NCBI RefSeq assembly: GCF_014174405.1
Contig: NZ_JACEGA010000001.1
Coordinates: 248,001 to 312,000, forward strand
Direction of reading: 5' to 3'
Length of the DNA: 64,000 nt
Source: Variimorphobacter saccharofermentans
GTDB lineage: Bacteria > Bacillota > Clostridia > Lachnospirales > Lachnospiraceae
Position 1 is the stretch's first letter. Every line of letters begins with the position of its first letter. Position numbers and translations under genes: made by a program. The notes below the pieces were generated by a model, which was given only the letters and a program-made list of their open reading frames with translations, did no database searches and had not been told where the DNA came from. Of the stretch, positions 45,577 to 55,781 are shown one piece after another.

Positions 45577-46962
45577 ATGACAGAAGACGTACTGAATCGT
45601 AAAAGCACCCATGACAGATTAGGAACCAAGAAGGTAGGAGCATTACTAATTGAATTTTCAGTGCCAGCAACCATAGGAATGCTTGTTAATGCACTTTATA
45701 ATATTGTAGATCGAATGTTTATCGGTAATGCCAAAGGAATCGCTTCCATGGGATTAACAGCCTTAACGGTATCCTTTCCCATTATGATGATTATGATGGG
45801 AATTGCATTGATGTTTGGTGCTGGAGGAGCGGCTCTATTTTCAATACACCTGGGTGAGAAGGATCGTGAAGGAGCGGAAAAGATTCTAGGAAATGCGATC
45901 GCGATGATTTTTCTAACCTCATTTTTATTTATGGTCATTGCGTTGTGGAATCTAAAAGGGTTGCTTACATTGTTTGGTGCCAGTGATGAAAGTATGCCCT
46001 ATGCAATGGAATATATGAGGATCATATTATATGCATCCATTCTACAGGGACCTTCAGTAGGCTGTAATCATTTTATGAGAGCGGATGGAAGCCCCAAATC
46101 AGCCATGATTTCCATGTTTATCGGTGCGGGATTTAACATTATGTTTGACTATATATTTATTTATATATTTGATATGGGTATGACGGGCGCGGCACTTGCT
46201 ACCATAGGAGGACAAGGGTTATCAGCGTTATGGGGAATTACCTATTTCATTACAAAGAGAAGCAATATGAAACTGCGCTTAAGGAATATGAGATTACAGC
46301 TTGGACTGATAAAAAACATAGCCATGGCAGGTGTTCCATCTTTTGTTAATCAAATCAGCGGAAGCTTATTAAATTTGATTCTTAATAATCGACTTCGCTA
46401 TTATGGCGGGGATGTGGCCATTGGAGGAATGGGGGCAATTAATAGTCTTCAACAGCTGATGGTATTGCCAACAATCGGTATCAGTCATGGTGCCCAACCG
46501 ATTATTGGATATAATCGTGGAGCGGGAAACTATCGAAGAATAAAGGAAACATTGGGTAAAGCAATTCTTGCAGCAACCGTTATAGCCGTATTGGGCTTTA
46601 CGGCCACTAGATTAATTCCAGGGATTTTAATTGGAGCTTTTGGCAAGGAGGAAGAATTTCGTAGCTTCGGCACCATGGCAATAAAGATATGGATGCTATT
46701 GCTCCCGGTCATTGGTACACAGATTATAGGCTCTCTTTATTTTCAAGCAATCGGAAAGCCTAAGATATCTCTTCTGCTAACTATGACAAGGCAGATGTTG
46801 GTACTGATACCCATGATATTAATCCTACCGAACTTTTTCGGCCTAAAAGGTATTTTGTACTCTGCACCAATTTCCGATTTTATATCATTTTCAATAACAT
46901 TAAGTTTTCTATTAATAGAAATAAGAAGAATAAATTATATATTGAAGAAGGAACAACAATGA
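45577..46962 (+). CDS. MATE family efflux transporter
   Basis: The 461-residue inner-membrane protein has twelve helices in two inverted MatE repeats: repeat one begins GALLIEFSVPATIGMLVNALY and includes the loop DRMFIGNAKG; repeat two begins with MAGVPSFVNQISGSLLN (~residue 250). It is a Na+- or H+-coupled multidrug or metabolite exporter. The start follows TTAGGAAGGATACTACA. Possible substrates include cationic drugs and cannot be read from sequence. Confidence 0.92.
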   Translation: MTEDVLNRKSTHDRLGTKKVGALLIEFSVPATIGMLVNALYNIVDRMFIGNAKGIASMGLTALTVSFPIMMIMMGIALMFGAGGAALFSIHLGEKDREGAEKILGNAIAMIFLTSFLFMVIALWNLKGLLTLFGASDESMPYAMEYMRIILYASILQGPSVGCNHFMRADGSPKSAMISMFIGAGFNIMFDYIFIYIFDMGMTGAALATIGGQGLSALWGITYFITKRSNMKLRLRNMRLQLGLIKNIAMAGVPSFVNQISGSLLNLILNNRLRYYGGDVAIGGMGAINSLQQLMVLPTIGISHGAQPIIGYNRGAGNYRRIKETLGKAILAATVIAVLGFTATRLIPGILIGAFGKEEEFRSFGTMAIKIWMLLLPVIGTQIIGSLYFQAIGKPKISLLLTMTRQMLVLIPMILILPNFFGLKGILYSAPISDFISFSITLSFLLIEIRRINYILKKEQQ

Positions 46963-47057
46963 TAAATGGGTCCAGAACAAGAATATATAACGATTAATAG
47001 CTACGAGCTTACGTAATATTATAAATTCAAAAATAAAAAGAGGAAGGAGATACCAAT

Positions 47058-47087
47058 ATGAAATTATGGTTTGATACTGGCCAGTAA
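47058..47087 (+). CDS. Putative 9-codon leader peptide before an MFS gene
   Basis: An ATG with a good AGGAAGGAGATACCAAT ribosome site opens a nine-codon frame (MKLWFDTGQ, then TAA) that ends about 65 nt upstream of the exporter start. The last codons overlap a perfect 12-bp palindrome TACTGGCCAGTA (47075-47086). Ribosome-stalling leaders precede some antibiotic-inducible transporter and resistance genes, so this could be a translation attenuator. Alternative reading: a chance ORF plus an operator. Confidence 0.4.
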   Translation: MKLWFDTGQ

Positions 47088-47152
47088 TACCAAGTACGAG
47101 GACCGCCATAAATTTGGATATTATTCTACAATATTATTTTTATGGAGGAGCT

Positions 47153-48367
47153 ATGAATCGTAAAAAATATTACTTATATCAGTTATTTAATGAATTAATG
47201 CCGATATACCCACTTTACTTATTACTGTTTGAAAGTAAGGGGTTAACAGTAACGCAGATATCTCTGTTACTTGCCATTTGGTCACTTCCAGGAATTGTAC
47301 TAGAAATTCCGTCAGGAATTCTTGCCGATCGATGGAGCCGGAAGAACCTGATCGTGCTGGGTGCGATTCTTAAGGCACTTTGCTACCTTTTTTGGTTTTT
47401 CTCCGAGGGATTTTTGCTTTATGCAATAGGATTTATCCTTTGGGGTGTTGGAGGAAGCTTTGCATCAGGTTCGGAAGAAGCACTGCTTTATGATTCTTTG
47501 AAAACAGACGGACAGGAAGATAGCTATGATAAGGTTCTTGGGAAGGGACGTTTTATCTCAGGGGTAAGTACGATTGCCGCCTCTATTATTGGAGGCGTGA
47601 TTGGAAAAGGCTTTGGTTTTGAGGCAGCATTACTCTTGTCCATTATAAGTGGAATTCTTTCGGGAACGGTAGCCCTTGCTTTTCAGGAAAAGAATCTTTA
47701 TAGGGAACGATTGCAAGAATTAAGTGAAGAGAAGGAGGATGCAACACTTCGCAATGCATTGGGATTTCTATTACATAATAAGGAAATCATGCTCTTTACA
47801 TTGATGACATTGCTGGTAATCACTACTGCAGGTATTTTAGATGAATATGATCAGTTGATTGCCAAGGAATACGGTTTAACAGTCAGCGCAATCGGTATTT
47901 GGACTGCAATTCGTTTTGCGTTAATTGCCTTTGGAAGCTATATGGCTCATGGTCTGAGAACCATGATTGAAAAGATATTTCGCATGAAGGATATTATGTA
48001 CCAGGTGGGCTCGTTATGTATGGTAGCAGCAGGGCTTCTGATTATTGCAGGACTTGTTCGACATTTTGGAATTATGGTGCTTTATGGTTTGTATTATCTT
48101 ATCATGGCAGCAGGAAGCGTTATGCAGGAAGATTATGTTCAACAGAAGATTGAAGCAGAGGGAAGATCCACAGTGCATTCGTTGATCTCTCTATCTCAGA
48201 ATTTGTATGGAATGATATGCTATGGACTTTTTGGGTTCTTATTAACACGGACCGACCTTCATGGAGGACTTGTATGGTGTGGAGTCTATATTGTGTTTTG
48301 GACTTTGGTACTAGGGGCATTGTATCTATTCTATAGCAAATCGAGTATATTTCACCGAGAAATATAA
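47153..48367 (+). CDS. MFS transporter, putative exporter
   Basis: The 404-residue protein has ten to twelve helices. The loop 2-3 signature is GILADRWSRKNLIVLGAILK (residues ~61-80), the D-R-x-x-RK form seen in drug-exporter-like MFS. The N-terminus MNRKKYYLYQLFNELMPIYP is typical of a clostridial MFS subgroup. The ATG at 47153 follows GGAGGAGCT; an in-frame start at 47114 lacks a ribosome site. A possible leader peptide precedes it and a small membrane protein follows 49 nt later. Substrate unknown. Confidence 0.85.
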   Translation: MNRKKYYLYQLFNELMPIYPLYLLLFESKGLTVTQISLLLAIWSLPGIVLEIPSGILADRWSRKNLIVLGAILKALCYLFWFFSEGFLLYAIGFILWGVGGSFASGSEEALLYDSLKTDGQEDSYDKVLGKGRFISGVSTIAASIIGGVIGKGFGFEAALLLSIISGILSGTVALAFQEKNLYRERLQELSEEKEDATLRNALGFLLHNKEIMLFTLMTLLVITTAGILDEYDQLIAKEYGLTVSAIGIWTAIRFALIAFGSYMAHGLRTMIEKIFRMKDIMYQVGSLCMVAAGLLIIAGLVRHFGIMVLYGLYYLIMAAGSVMQEDYVQQKIEAEGRSTVHSLISLSQNLYGMICYGLFGFLLTRTDLHGGLVWCGVYIVFWTLVLGALYLFYSKSSIFHREI

Positions 48368-48416
48368 ACAAGTATACAGTTATAGCTTTATCAATATCGG
48401 CAAGGAGGATGGGGTA

Positions 48417-48593
48417 ATGAAAAAATCAGAAAAAGCATTACCAGTTATCTGTGGCTTTTTATTCGGCGTAGTGGTTGGATTTCTGTTATCACCTATTAAA
48501 AAGGGTTTTGAGATAGGAAATAATTGCGGAAATTGTACGAATTATTATGATAAAAAGGAAGAAGAGACAGAAGAAGAGATAACAGAAGAATAA
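48417..48593 (+). CDS. Small single-pass membrane protein
   Basis: The 58-residue protein MKKSEKALPVICGFLFGVVV... has one membrane helix (residues ~8-26), a short loop with CGNCTNYYDKKEEE and an acidic tail. The ribosome site is strong (CAAGGAGGATGGGGTA). The charged N-terminus with GFLFGVVVGFLLSP recalls YtxH-type small proteins. It is 49 nt downstream of the MFS gene and likely in the same operon. The pair of Cys could be a metal or disulfide site. Family assignment is not made. Confidence 0.6.
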   Translation: MKKSEKALPVICGFLFGVVVGFLLSPIKKGFEIGNNCGNCTNYYDKKEEETEEEITEE

Positions 48594-48640
48594 TAACTCT
48601 GATTGAGAGAGAGTTGACCTAAAACTATGAATTTTCTTTA

Positions 48641-48832
48641 AGGACTGCCGCATTATGCGGCAGTAGTCATAATCACTTACCATAATGCACTGTCGGAAGA
48701 ACCTATTGCTGAATTTTGTATGTCTCAGGCGAATATTCCTATTCGACTGAGGCATACAAAATCAGTAATATGTACTTCCGTCTGTGTGTGAGGTAAGTGA
48801 TTATCACTTAATATACATAATGCGACAGTCCT
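48641..48832. repeat. MITE-like palindromic element, copy B
   Basis: Outer arms AGGACTGCCGCATTATG and CATAATGCGACAGTCCT, then TAATCACTTACC / GGTAAGTGATTA. The core 48675-48798 (ACTTACCATAATGCACTGTC to TCTGTGTGTGAGGTAAGT, with CTCAGGCGAAT near the centre) is shared with copy A at 12020-12153, while the outer flanks differ. It sits between the small membrane protein and trpB2. Confidence 0.8.
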
Positions 48833-48845
48833 ATCATAGACAAAT

Positions 48846-50225
48846 CTATTGTATTCCCGGTATCTTTGGTAATCTCTCAAATCCTTTCTGGAGATCCTCA
48901 TCCGTTGGAATATAATCCGTCATAGTTCCGTTTAAATAAGCATTATATGCAGTCATATCAAAGTATCCGGTACCGGTCAGACCAAAGAGAATAGTCTTTG
49001 CTTCACCGGTCTCTTTACATTTTAATGCTTCATCAATTGCACCACGGATTGCGTGAGCTGATTCAGGAGCAGGAAGAATAGTTTCCTGTTTTGCAAAGAA
49101 TACGGCAGCCTCAAATACCTTGGTCTGTTCAACTGCAATTGCCTCCATGTAGCCGTCATGATAAAGCTTGGATAGAATAGGTGACATACCATGGTATCTT
49201 AGTCCGCCAGCGTGATTTGCAGAAGGCATAAAATCACAACCTAGGGTATACATTTTTGCGAGAGGAGTAACTCTTCCCGTATCACAGAAATCATATGCGT
49301 AGCGTCCGCGAGTCAGTGATGGACAGGAAGCAGGTTCCACAGCAATAATACGTGGGTTAGCCTTGCCCAGTAATTTGTCCTGCATAAATGGAGCAATTAA
49401 ACCTCCTAGATTAGAGCCGCCTCCGGCACAGCCAATAACGATATCCGGATATTCATCTAATATCTCCATAGCCATTTTTGATTCTAATCCAATGATGGAT
49501 TGATGTAATAGAACCTGATTTAATACTGAGCCTAATACATATCGACAATTCTCCGTGGTAACCGCCTTCTCAACAGCTTCGGAAATGGCACAACCCAGAC
49601 TTCCTCCGGTGTTAGGATCCTGTGACAGAATCATTTGACCCACCTTAGTCGTATTGCTGGGGCTGGGGATAATTTCTGCATCAAAGGTTTGCATAACAGA
49701 TTTGCGGAAAGGCTTCTGCTCGTACGATACCTTAACCATATACACTGTTAAGGGAAGCTTATAATAGGAACAAGCTTCTGATAAAGCAGTACCCCATTGA
49801 CCGGCGCCGGTTTCTGTTGTTAAGCTGGTCAAGCCCTGCTCTTTGGCATAGTATGCTTGTGCAATAGCGGAATTAAGCTTATGGCTTCCAGAGGTATTGT
49901 TACCTTCGAACTTGTAGTAGATTTTTGCTGGGGTTCCTAAAGCCTTTTCTAAATTATAGGCACGAATCAGCGGAGAGGGACGATACATCTTATAAAAATC
50001 CTGAATTTCCTCAGGAATATCAATATATCGGGTCGTGCTGTCCATTTCCTGCTGTGCTAGCTTCTCACAGAAGACAGGATATAATTCTTCGACCGTAGCA
50101 GGTTGAAGTGTACCGGGATTTAGTATTGGAGCTGGCTGCTCCTTCATATCAGCTCTTAGATTATACCATTGCTTAGGCATCTGATCCTCTGTCAGATATA
50201 GTCTGTGTGGAACTTTTTTTGGCAT
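48846..50225 (-). CDS. trpB2: TrpB-like pyridoxal-phosphate enzyme (TrpB2)
   Basis: The 459-residue enzyme makes tryptophan from indole and serine (TrpB2-type, longer than standard TrpB). PLP Lys lies in NTSGSHKLNSAIAQAYYA; the GAGQWG block and the phosphate-binding GCAGGGSNLGG are present. The ATG at 50225 follows GGGAGAATTTATA; the in-frame start at 50255 is less supported. Expression depends on a Trp T-box. There is no trpA or other trp gene adjacent, so it may salvage free indole or act with an unlinked partner. Confidence 0.9.
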   Translation of the reverse strand: MPKKVPHRLYLTEDQMPKQWYNLRADMKEQPAPILNPGTLQPATVEELYPVFCEKLAQQEMDSTTRYIDIPEEIQDFYKMYRPSPLIRAYNLEKALGTPAKIYYKFEGNNTSGSHKLNSAIAQAYYAKEQGLTSLTTETGAGQWGTALSEACSYYKLPLTVYMVKVSYEQKPFRKSVMQTFDAEIIPSPSNTTKVGQMILSQDPNTGGSLGCAISEAVEKAVTTENCRYVLGSVLNQVLLHQSIIGLESKMAMEILDEYPDIVIGCAGGGSNLGGLIAPFMQDKLLGKANPRIIAVEPASCPSLTRGRYAYDFCDTGRVTPLAKMYTLGCDFMPSANHAGGLRYHGMSPILSKLYHDGYMEAIAVEQTKVFEAAVFFAKQETILPAPESAHAIRGAIDEALKCKETGEAKTILFGLTGTGYFDMTAYNAYLNGTMTDYIPTDEDLQKGFERLPKIPGIQ

Positions 50226-50289
50226 TATAAATTCTCCCTTCATAATTAGATTCAATAAGTGTTGTTAATGCTTGCTTATATTTAGGTAT

Positions 50290-50575
50290 AAAAAAAGCTT
50301 CTGTCTCAGTAATTACTGGGACAAAAGCCTAATCTCAACTTCTGCGGTACCACCCGGTTTGGTGCATTCGCACCCGCTCATTCCATATACTATCATATAT
50401 GCTCCCTTAATAACGGATGGAGATTCCGTTGGGCATTACTAGACATACTGTCGTTCTTCCCACCCTCGTAAGTCCATTCACTACACCTTCACTACTGCGT
50501 TCCCACCGTCGGCAGCTCTCTGAAATATCCGGTATAACTACTATTCTTACTCATCGGTTTTTACTAATTGATTGT
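50290..50575 (-). promoter_or_regulatory. T-box leader, tryptophan specific, upstream of trpB2
   Basis: On the minus strand the T-box sequence GGGTGGTACCGCAG (50344-50355 region), an intrinsic terminator with arms GGCTTTTGTC / GACAGAAGC ending in TTTTTTT (50291-50329), and an AGAGAGC stem I bulge are visible. The specifier region GTAGTGAATGGACTTACGAG puts TGG at 50474-50476. It is an independent copy from the one at 34 kb. Confidence 0.88.
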
Positions 50576-50578
50576 TAT

Positions 50579-50607
50579 ATTATATACAGATTACAATAAA
50601 ATGTCAA
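50579..50607 (-). promoter_or_regulatory. Consensus promoter of the trpB2 T-box transcript
   Basis: Minus strand TTGACA (50602-50607), a 17-bp spacer and TATAAT (50579-50584): a perfect sigma-70 match. Confidence 0.8.
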
Positions 50608-50715
50608 ATGTTTTCAAATTTATCTAATGTTCTCGCTATACGATTATTATGAATCAGACTTTTGACACTTTAATTATGAATTCAATATTATGATTTTCCT
50701 TATATATGATATTCC

Positions 50716-51693
50716 TTAATATTGCTGCAGGCTTTTTTGGAGCTCTTCCTTAATCTTTTCTTTCAAATGAGGTGGATTTAATACCTTTGCGCCAGAACCA
50801 TACTGAAGAATCCAACGAACCAGCTCATCGGTAACAGCGGTATTCCTCATAAAAGTAATTCCGTTTTCGGTTTCTGTAATTTCATCTGCCAGATCCGCCT
50901 CGTACTCACGTACATATTTTGCTGTGGGTCCGTCAAAGGCAATTATGATTGGCTCCGTTACAGTCCCTGACAAATGGATGAATTTGTTTCGTGATCTTGT
51001 CTCATAATAACTCTCTAAAACAGTGAAGGTATCCTCCAGAACAGTAATGGCTTTGATCCGGGAAACACGAAAATCACGAATATCATTTCGTAATTCACAA
51101 AAGCCAACAACACTTAAGGCACCATCGTTAATCAGCAACTCATAGGGATGAATAATTCGAATGGTATCCTCGTCCGCACCAAAGCTGTGATATATGATTC
51201 GAACCTTGGTTTTATTTCGAATTGCCGACTGTAATCGCTCCTCTATTTCTGGATTAACTTCATCCGTGATATAATCATTCGTATTAATGGTAACCAGACC
51301 GGTAAAGTGCTTAATAAATTCTCTGTTTAGATTCGTAGTGTTATCTAGAAGTTTATGAATCAATTCCTGAGCTGTCTTTCCCATGGTCATATATTGATAT
51401 GGTTTTAAAAGCTCAAGCAGAAAAGCCAGTGAAATCAGCTCAGGAGAGGTAAAGGTAATATCTCGAAGACGAAATTTATCAGCCGTGTAGTAGATCTTTC
51501 CATTCCGCTCCTCTTCTGATATAAAGCAAATTCCAGACAAGCTGTCAATATCTCTGCTTATGGTTTTTTTGTCTACGATAACATTCCATTTTTCCAATGA
51601 TGCATGAATATCATTTATGGTATATCCACGTTTGTTTTCCGATAGCAGTAATAAGATAAAAATCTGTCGTTCGGTCTGAGCCATATCTTTCAT
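50716..51693 (-). CDS. WYL-domain transcriptional regulator
   Basis: The 325-residue protein has an N-terminal HTH_11-type winged helix (residues ~5-60, RQIFILLLLSENKRGYTIND), a middle helical part and a WYL domain (~135-210) with VRIIYHSFGADED, HPYELLINDGALSVVGFC and FRVSRI. WYL regulators sense nucleic acid or small ligands and often control repair or defence. The start at 51693 follows GGGGAG by 11 nt; an in-frame TTG at 51714 precedes the ribosome site. No obvious target operon is next to it; it lies back to back with the str operon promoter region. Confidence 0.85.
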   Translation of the reverse strand: MKDMAQTERQIFILLLLSENKRGYTINDIHASLEKWNVIVDKKTISRDIDSLSGICFISEEERNGKIYYTADKFRLRDITFTSPELISLAFLLELLKPYQYMTMGKTAQELIHKLLDNTTNLNREFIKHFTGLVTINTNDYITDEVNPEIEERLQSAIRNKTKVRIIYHSFGADEDTIRIIHPYELLINDGALSVVGFCELRNDIRDFRVSRIKAITVLEDTFTVLESYYETRSRNKFIHLSGTVTEPIIIAFDGPTAKYVREYEADLADEITETENGITFMRNTAVTDELVRWILQYGSGAKVLNPPHLKEKIKEELQKSLQQY

Positions 51694-51882
51694 AATTTCT
51701 TCATCTCCCCACAAAAATGTTAATGTTATGTTAACGATCTATGCTAACCAGTTATATCCTTATTATTAATGTATTTATCTTACTATAAGAGGATAAATTA
51801 TTCAAGATTTACAAAAAGTTATCCAAGCAATGTAGAACTGTTACAAACAGTAATTTTTGCATGAAAAATCACAAAAAATCCC

Positions 51883-51911
51883 TTGACAACTATAAAACAA
51901 AAAAGTATAAT
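51883..51911 (+). promoter_or_regulatory. Consensus promoter of the str operon
   Basis: TTGACA (51883-51888), 17-bp spacer, TATAAT (51906-51911). A hairpin TAGCGTGCAG / CTGCATGCTA follows at 51915-51938 at the start of the transcript. The first gene starts at 52048. This region also spans 51694-52047. Confidence 0.85.
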
Positions 51912-52047
51912 CATCTAGCGTGCAGTTTTCTGCATGCTATGTATTTTTTATGCGCATTTTGTTGATGCTTATATAGGATCAATGAATGATAGCAAAAAAC
52001 CACAGAATTCGATGTTATTCTAATAATTTTCAGGAGGTGAAAAATTA

Positions 52048-52467
52048 ATGCCCACATTTAACCAGCTAGTAAGAAAAGGTAGACAGACAGTTGAGAAGAA
52101 ATCAAATTCTCCTGCTTTACAGAAAGGTTTTAACTCCTTAAATAAGAGAGCAACCGACATTTCCTCTCCTCAAAAAAGAGGTGTATGTACAGCAGTTAGA
52201 ACAGCAACTCCTAAGAAGCCTAATTCAGCACTTCGTAAGATTGCCAGAGTTCGTCTGTCAAACGGTATCGAAGTAACAAGTTATATCCCAGGCGAAGGTC
52301 ACAACCTTCAGGAGCATAGCGTTGTTCTGATAAGAGGTGGTAGAGTAAAGGACTTACCTGGTACTCGTTATCACGTTGTCAGAGGTACACTTGATACAGC
52401 AGGCGTTGCTAAGAGAAAACAGGCACGTTCTAAGTACGGTGCAAAGAGACCGAAAGACGCTAAATAA
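52048..52467 (+). CDS. rpsL: 30S ribosomal protein S12
   Basis: The 139-residue ribosomal protein starts [20 protein letters not shown] and carries the decoding-site segment [17 protein letters not shown] (the Lys targeted by streptomycin resistance mutations lies in TPKKPNS) and [15 protein letters not shown] with the second such position. The ribosome site AGGAGGTGAAAAATTA is 9 nt from the ATG. It opens the rpsL-rpsG-fusA-tuf operon. Its sequence is intact and of normal length for clostridia. Confidence 0.98.
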   Translation: MPTFNQLVRKGRQTVEKKSNSPALQKGFNSLNKRATDISSPQKRGVCTAVRTATPKKPNSALRKIARVRLSNGIEVTSYIPGEGHNLQEHSVVLIRGGRVKDLPGTRYHVVRGTLDTAGVAKRKQARSKYGAKRPKDAK

Positions 52468-53259
<792 letters not shown>

Positions 53260-53373
53260 AATAGCATTATCATAGCATGTCTTTCTACCATGGAACACAT
53301 GAAATATGAACATTTTGTTCATACTATAGAGAATTGATTTATTTCATTCTTTGTTTACAGTAGTTGAATTGAT

Positions 53374-53414
53374 ACAAGTGAATTTACGAATTCACTTGTT
53401 GAGAATTCACTTGT
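53374..53414 (+). promoter_or_regulatory. Alternative hairpins before fusA
   Basis: ACAAGTGAATT (53374-53384) can pair with AATTCACTTGT at 53389-53399 (perfect, 4-nt loop) or with an identical copy at 53404-53414. The second copy is 8 nt upstream of the fusA ribosome site. It could act as an mRNA processing or translation control site, or be a local duplication. Confidence 0.5.
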
Positions 53415-53437
53415 ACAAGATTAAGGAGGAATTATCC

Positions 53438-55558
53438 TTGGCAGGAAGAGAATATCCGTTAGAGAGAACTAGAAATATCGGTATTATGGCACATATCGAT
53501 GCGGGTAAGACAACACTTACCGAACGTATCCTGTACTATACCGGTGTTAACTACAAAATCGGTGATACTCACGAGGGTACTGCAACCATGGACTGGATGG
53601 AGCAGGAACAGGAAAGAGGTATTACCATCACATCAGCGGCGACTACATGTCATTGGACCCAAGAATTTGAGCACAAAAAAATCCCCGATGCGTTAGAGCA
53701 TCGTATTAATATTATCGATACACCAGGTCACGTTGACTTTACTGTTGAGGTTGAGCGTTCCTTACGTGTACTTGATAGTGCGGTAGGTGTATTCTGTGCC
53801 AAAGGTGGTGTTGAGCCACAGTCTGAGACGGTTTGGCGTCAGGCAGATAAGTATAACGTACCTAGAATGGCTTTTGTTAATAAGATGGACATTTCTGGTG
53901 CGGACTTTTTCAATGTAATAAAGATGATTCGAACAAGATTAGGAAAGAACCCGGTTGCGTTACAGTTACCAATCGGTAAAGAGGATACCTTCAAGGGCAT
54001 CATCGATTTGTTCGAAATGAAAGCTTACTATTACAATGATGATAAAGGGGAAGACATTTCTATCACAGATATTCCTGATGATATGAAGGATCTTGCTGAA
54101 GAATACAGAGCAGCTATGATTGAGTCCATCTGCGAGACAGATGATGATCTGATTGAGAAATACTTAGAGGGTGAAGAGCCTACAACAGAAGAATTAAAGG
54201 CTGCCTTAAGAAGAGCTACAATCAGTGTTCAGATTATCCCTGTACTTTGCGGTTCTGCATATAGAAATAAAGGTGTTCAGAAGTTACTGGATGCAATTAT
54301 TGAATATATGCCTGCTCCTACAGATATTGAAGATATCAAGGGTGTGGATGAGGATGGTAATGAAGTTCATAGAAAATCCTCTGATGATGAACCTTTTGCA
54401 GCTTTGGCATTTAAGATTATGGCTGACCCCTTCGTTGGAAAGCTTGCATTCTTCCGTGTGTATTCCGGTACATTAAATTCCGGTTCTTATGTATTAAACT
54501 CTACTAAGAATAAGAAGGAACGTGTAGGACGTATTCTTCAGATGCATGCGAATAAAAGAGAAGACTTGGAAAAAGTATATTCTGGAGATATCGCAGCTGC
54601 AGTTGGTTTGAAGGTTACAACCACTGGTGATACCATTTGTGATGAAAAGCACCCTGTAGTGCTTGAATCCATGGAATTCCCTGAGCCGGTTATCAACGTA
54701 GCAATCGAGCCTAAGACAAAAGCTGGTCAGGATAAGATGGGTGAAGCTTTAGCAAAGCTTGCTGAAGAGGATCCTACATTCAGAACCTATACAAATGAAG
54801 AAACAGGTCAGACAATTATCGCAGGTATGGGTGAGTTACACCTTGAAATTATTGTTGACAGACTTCTTCGTGAGTTCAAAGTAGAAGCTAATGTTGGTGC
54901 TCCTCAGGTTGCATACAAAGAAAGCTTCACTAAGACCGTTGAGGTTGACAGTAAGTATGCGAAGCAGTCCGGTGGTCGTGGTCAGTACGGTCATTGTAAG
55001 GTTCGCTTCGAGCCTATGGATGCCAATGCGGAGAAGACCTATGAGTTTGTTAATGAAATAACCGGTGGTGCTATTCCGAAGGAATACATCCCTGCTGTAG
55101 ATGCTGGTATTCAGGAAGCATCCAAAGCCGGTGTGCTGGGTGGTTATCCTGTACTTGGTATTAGAGCGATCTGCTTTGATGGTTCTTACCATGAAGTTGA
55201 CTCCAGTGAAATGGCGTTCAAGATTGCGGGTTCTATGGCATTCAAGGATGCTATGCATAAGGCAGGCGCAGTATTGCTTGAGCCTATCATGAGAGTTGAA
55301 GTAACTGTTCCAGAGGAATACATGGGTGATGTTATCGGTGATATCAGCTCCCGTCGTGGTCGTATCGAAGGATCTGAGGATATTAATGGATCAAAATTAA
55401 TTCGTGGTTTTGTTCCGTTGTCCGAGATGTTCGGATACGCAACCTCTCTTCGTTCTAAGACTCAGGGTCGTGGTGCATACTCCATGTTCTTTGCATCCTA
55501 TGAACCGGTTCCGAAGAACGTACAGGAGAAAGTATTATCCGCTAAGGCTGGAAAGTAA
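53438..55558 (+). CDS. fusA: Elongation factor G
   Basis: The 706-residue translational GTPase drives ribosome translocation. G1 is in AHIDAGKTT (~residues 19-27), G2 in [11 protein letters not shown]3 in DTPGHVDF, G4 NKMD. Domain IV is represented by [11 protein letters not shown] and [14 protein letters not shown], and domain V by SSRRGRIEG. The start is TTG at 53438 just after AAGGAGGAATTATCC; the in-frame upstream ATG at 53351 adds a non-homologous extension. It is the third gene of the str operon. Confidence 0.98.
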   Translation: MAGREYPLERTRNIGIMAHIDAGKTTLTERILYYTGVNYKIGDTHEGTATMDWMEQEQERGITITSAATTCHWTQEFEHKKIPDALEHRINIIDTPGHVDFTVEVERSLRVLDSAVGVFCAKGGVEPQSETVWRQADKYNVPRMAFVNKMDISGADFFNVIKMIRTRLGKNPVALQLPIGKEDTFKGIIDLFEMKAYYYNDDKGEDISITDIPDDMKDLAEEYRAAMIESICETDDDLIEKYLEGEEPTTEELKAALRRATISVQIIPVLCGSAYRNKGVQKLLDAIIEYMPAPTDIEDIKGVDEDGNEVHRKSSDDEPFAALAFKIMADPFVGKLAFFRVYSGTLNSGSYVLNSTKNKKERVGRILQMHANKREDLEKVYSGDIAAAVGLKVTTTGDTICDEKHPVVLESMEFPEPVINVAIEPKTKAGQDKMGEALAKLAEEDPTFRTYTNEETGQTIIAGMGELHLEIIVDRLLREFKVEANVGAPQVAYKESFTKTVEVDSKYAKQSGGRGQYGHCKVRFEPMDANAEKTYEFVNEITGGAIPKEYIPAVDAGIQEASKAGVLGGYPVLGIRAICFDGSYHEVDSSEMAFKIAGSMAFKDAMHKAGAVLLEPIMRVEVTVPEEYMGDVIGDISSRRGRIEGSEDINGSKLIRGFVPLSEMFGYATSLRSKTQGRGAYSMFFASYEPVPKNVQEKVLSAKAGK

Positions 55559-55579
55559 TCATTGATAGTATTACAAAAT

Positions 55580-55613
55580 AAGCGACTTGAACTGGTATTT
55601 AGTTCAATTGCTT
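55580..55613 (+). promoter_or_regulatory. Hairpin in the fusA-tuf spacer
   Basis: AAGCGACTTGAACT (55580-55593) pairs with AGTTCAATTGCTT (to 55613) around a 7-nt loop. No U-tract follows, so it is more likely a processing or stability element than a terminator. The spacer is 223 nt. Confidence 0.45.
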
Positions 55614-55781
55614 AAAACACTTTAAAAAAGTGAATATATCAGTTGTTTGTGCTTGAAAATATTTCTAAGTTGAAATATAATTAGGCATATGAGGCAATAT
55701 ATAACCAAGCCCTATACAAAATCTTAATGGGCATAAAATCATTTGCTAATAAGCATTATTTATTAAAGGAGGACGTTTCAA

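Noticed and set aside
47068..47092. Transposon end near the MFS gene
   Set aside because: The TACTGGCCAGTA palindrome stands alone, with no matching repeat or duplication at another site.
53351..53437. Upstream ATG extension of fusA
   Set aside because: It translates the hairpin spacer; EF-G homology begins at the TTG at 53438, which has an ideal ribosome site.
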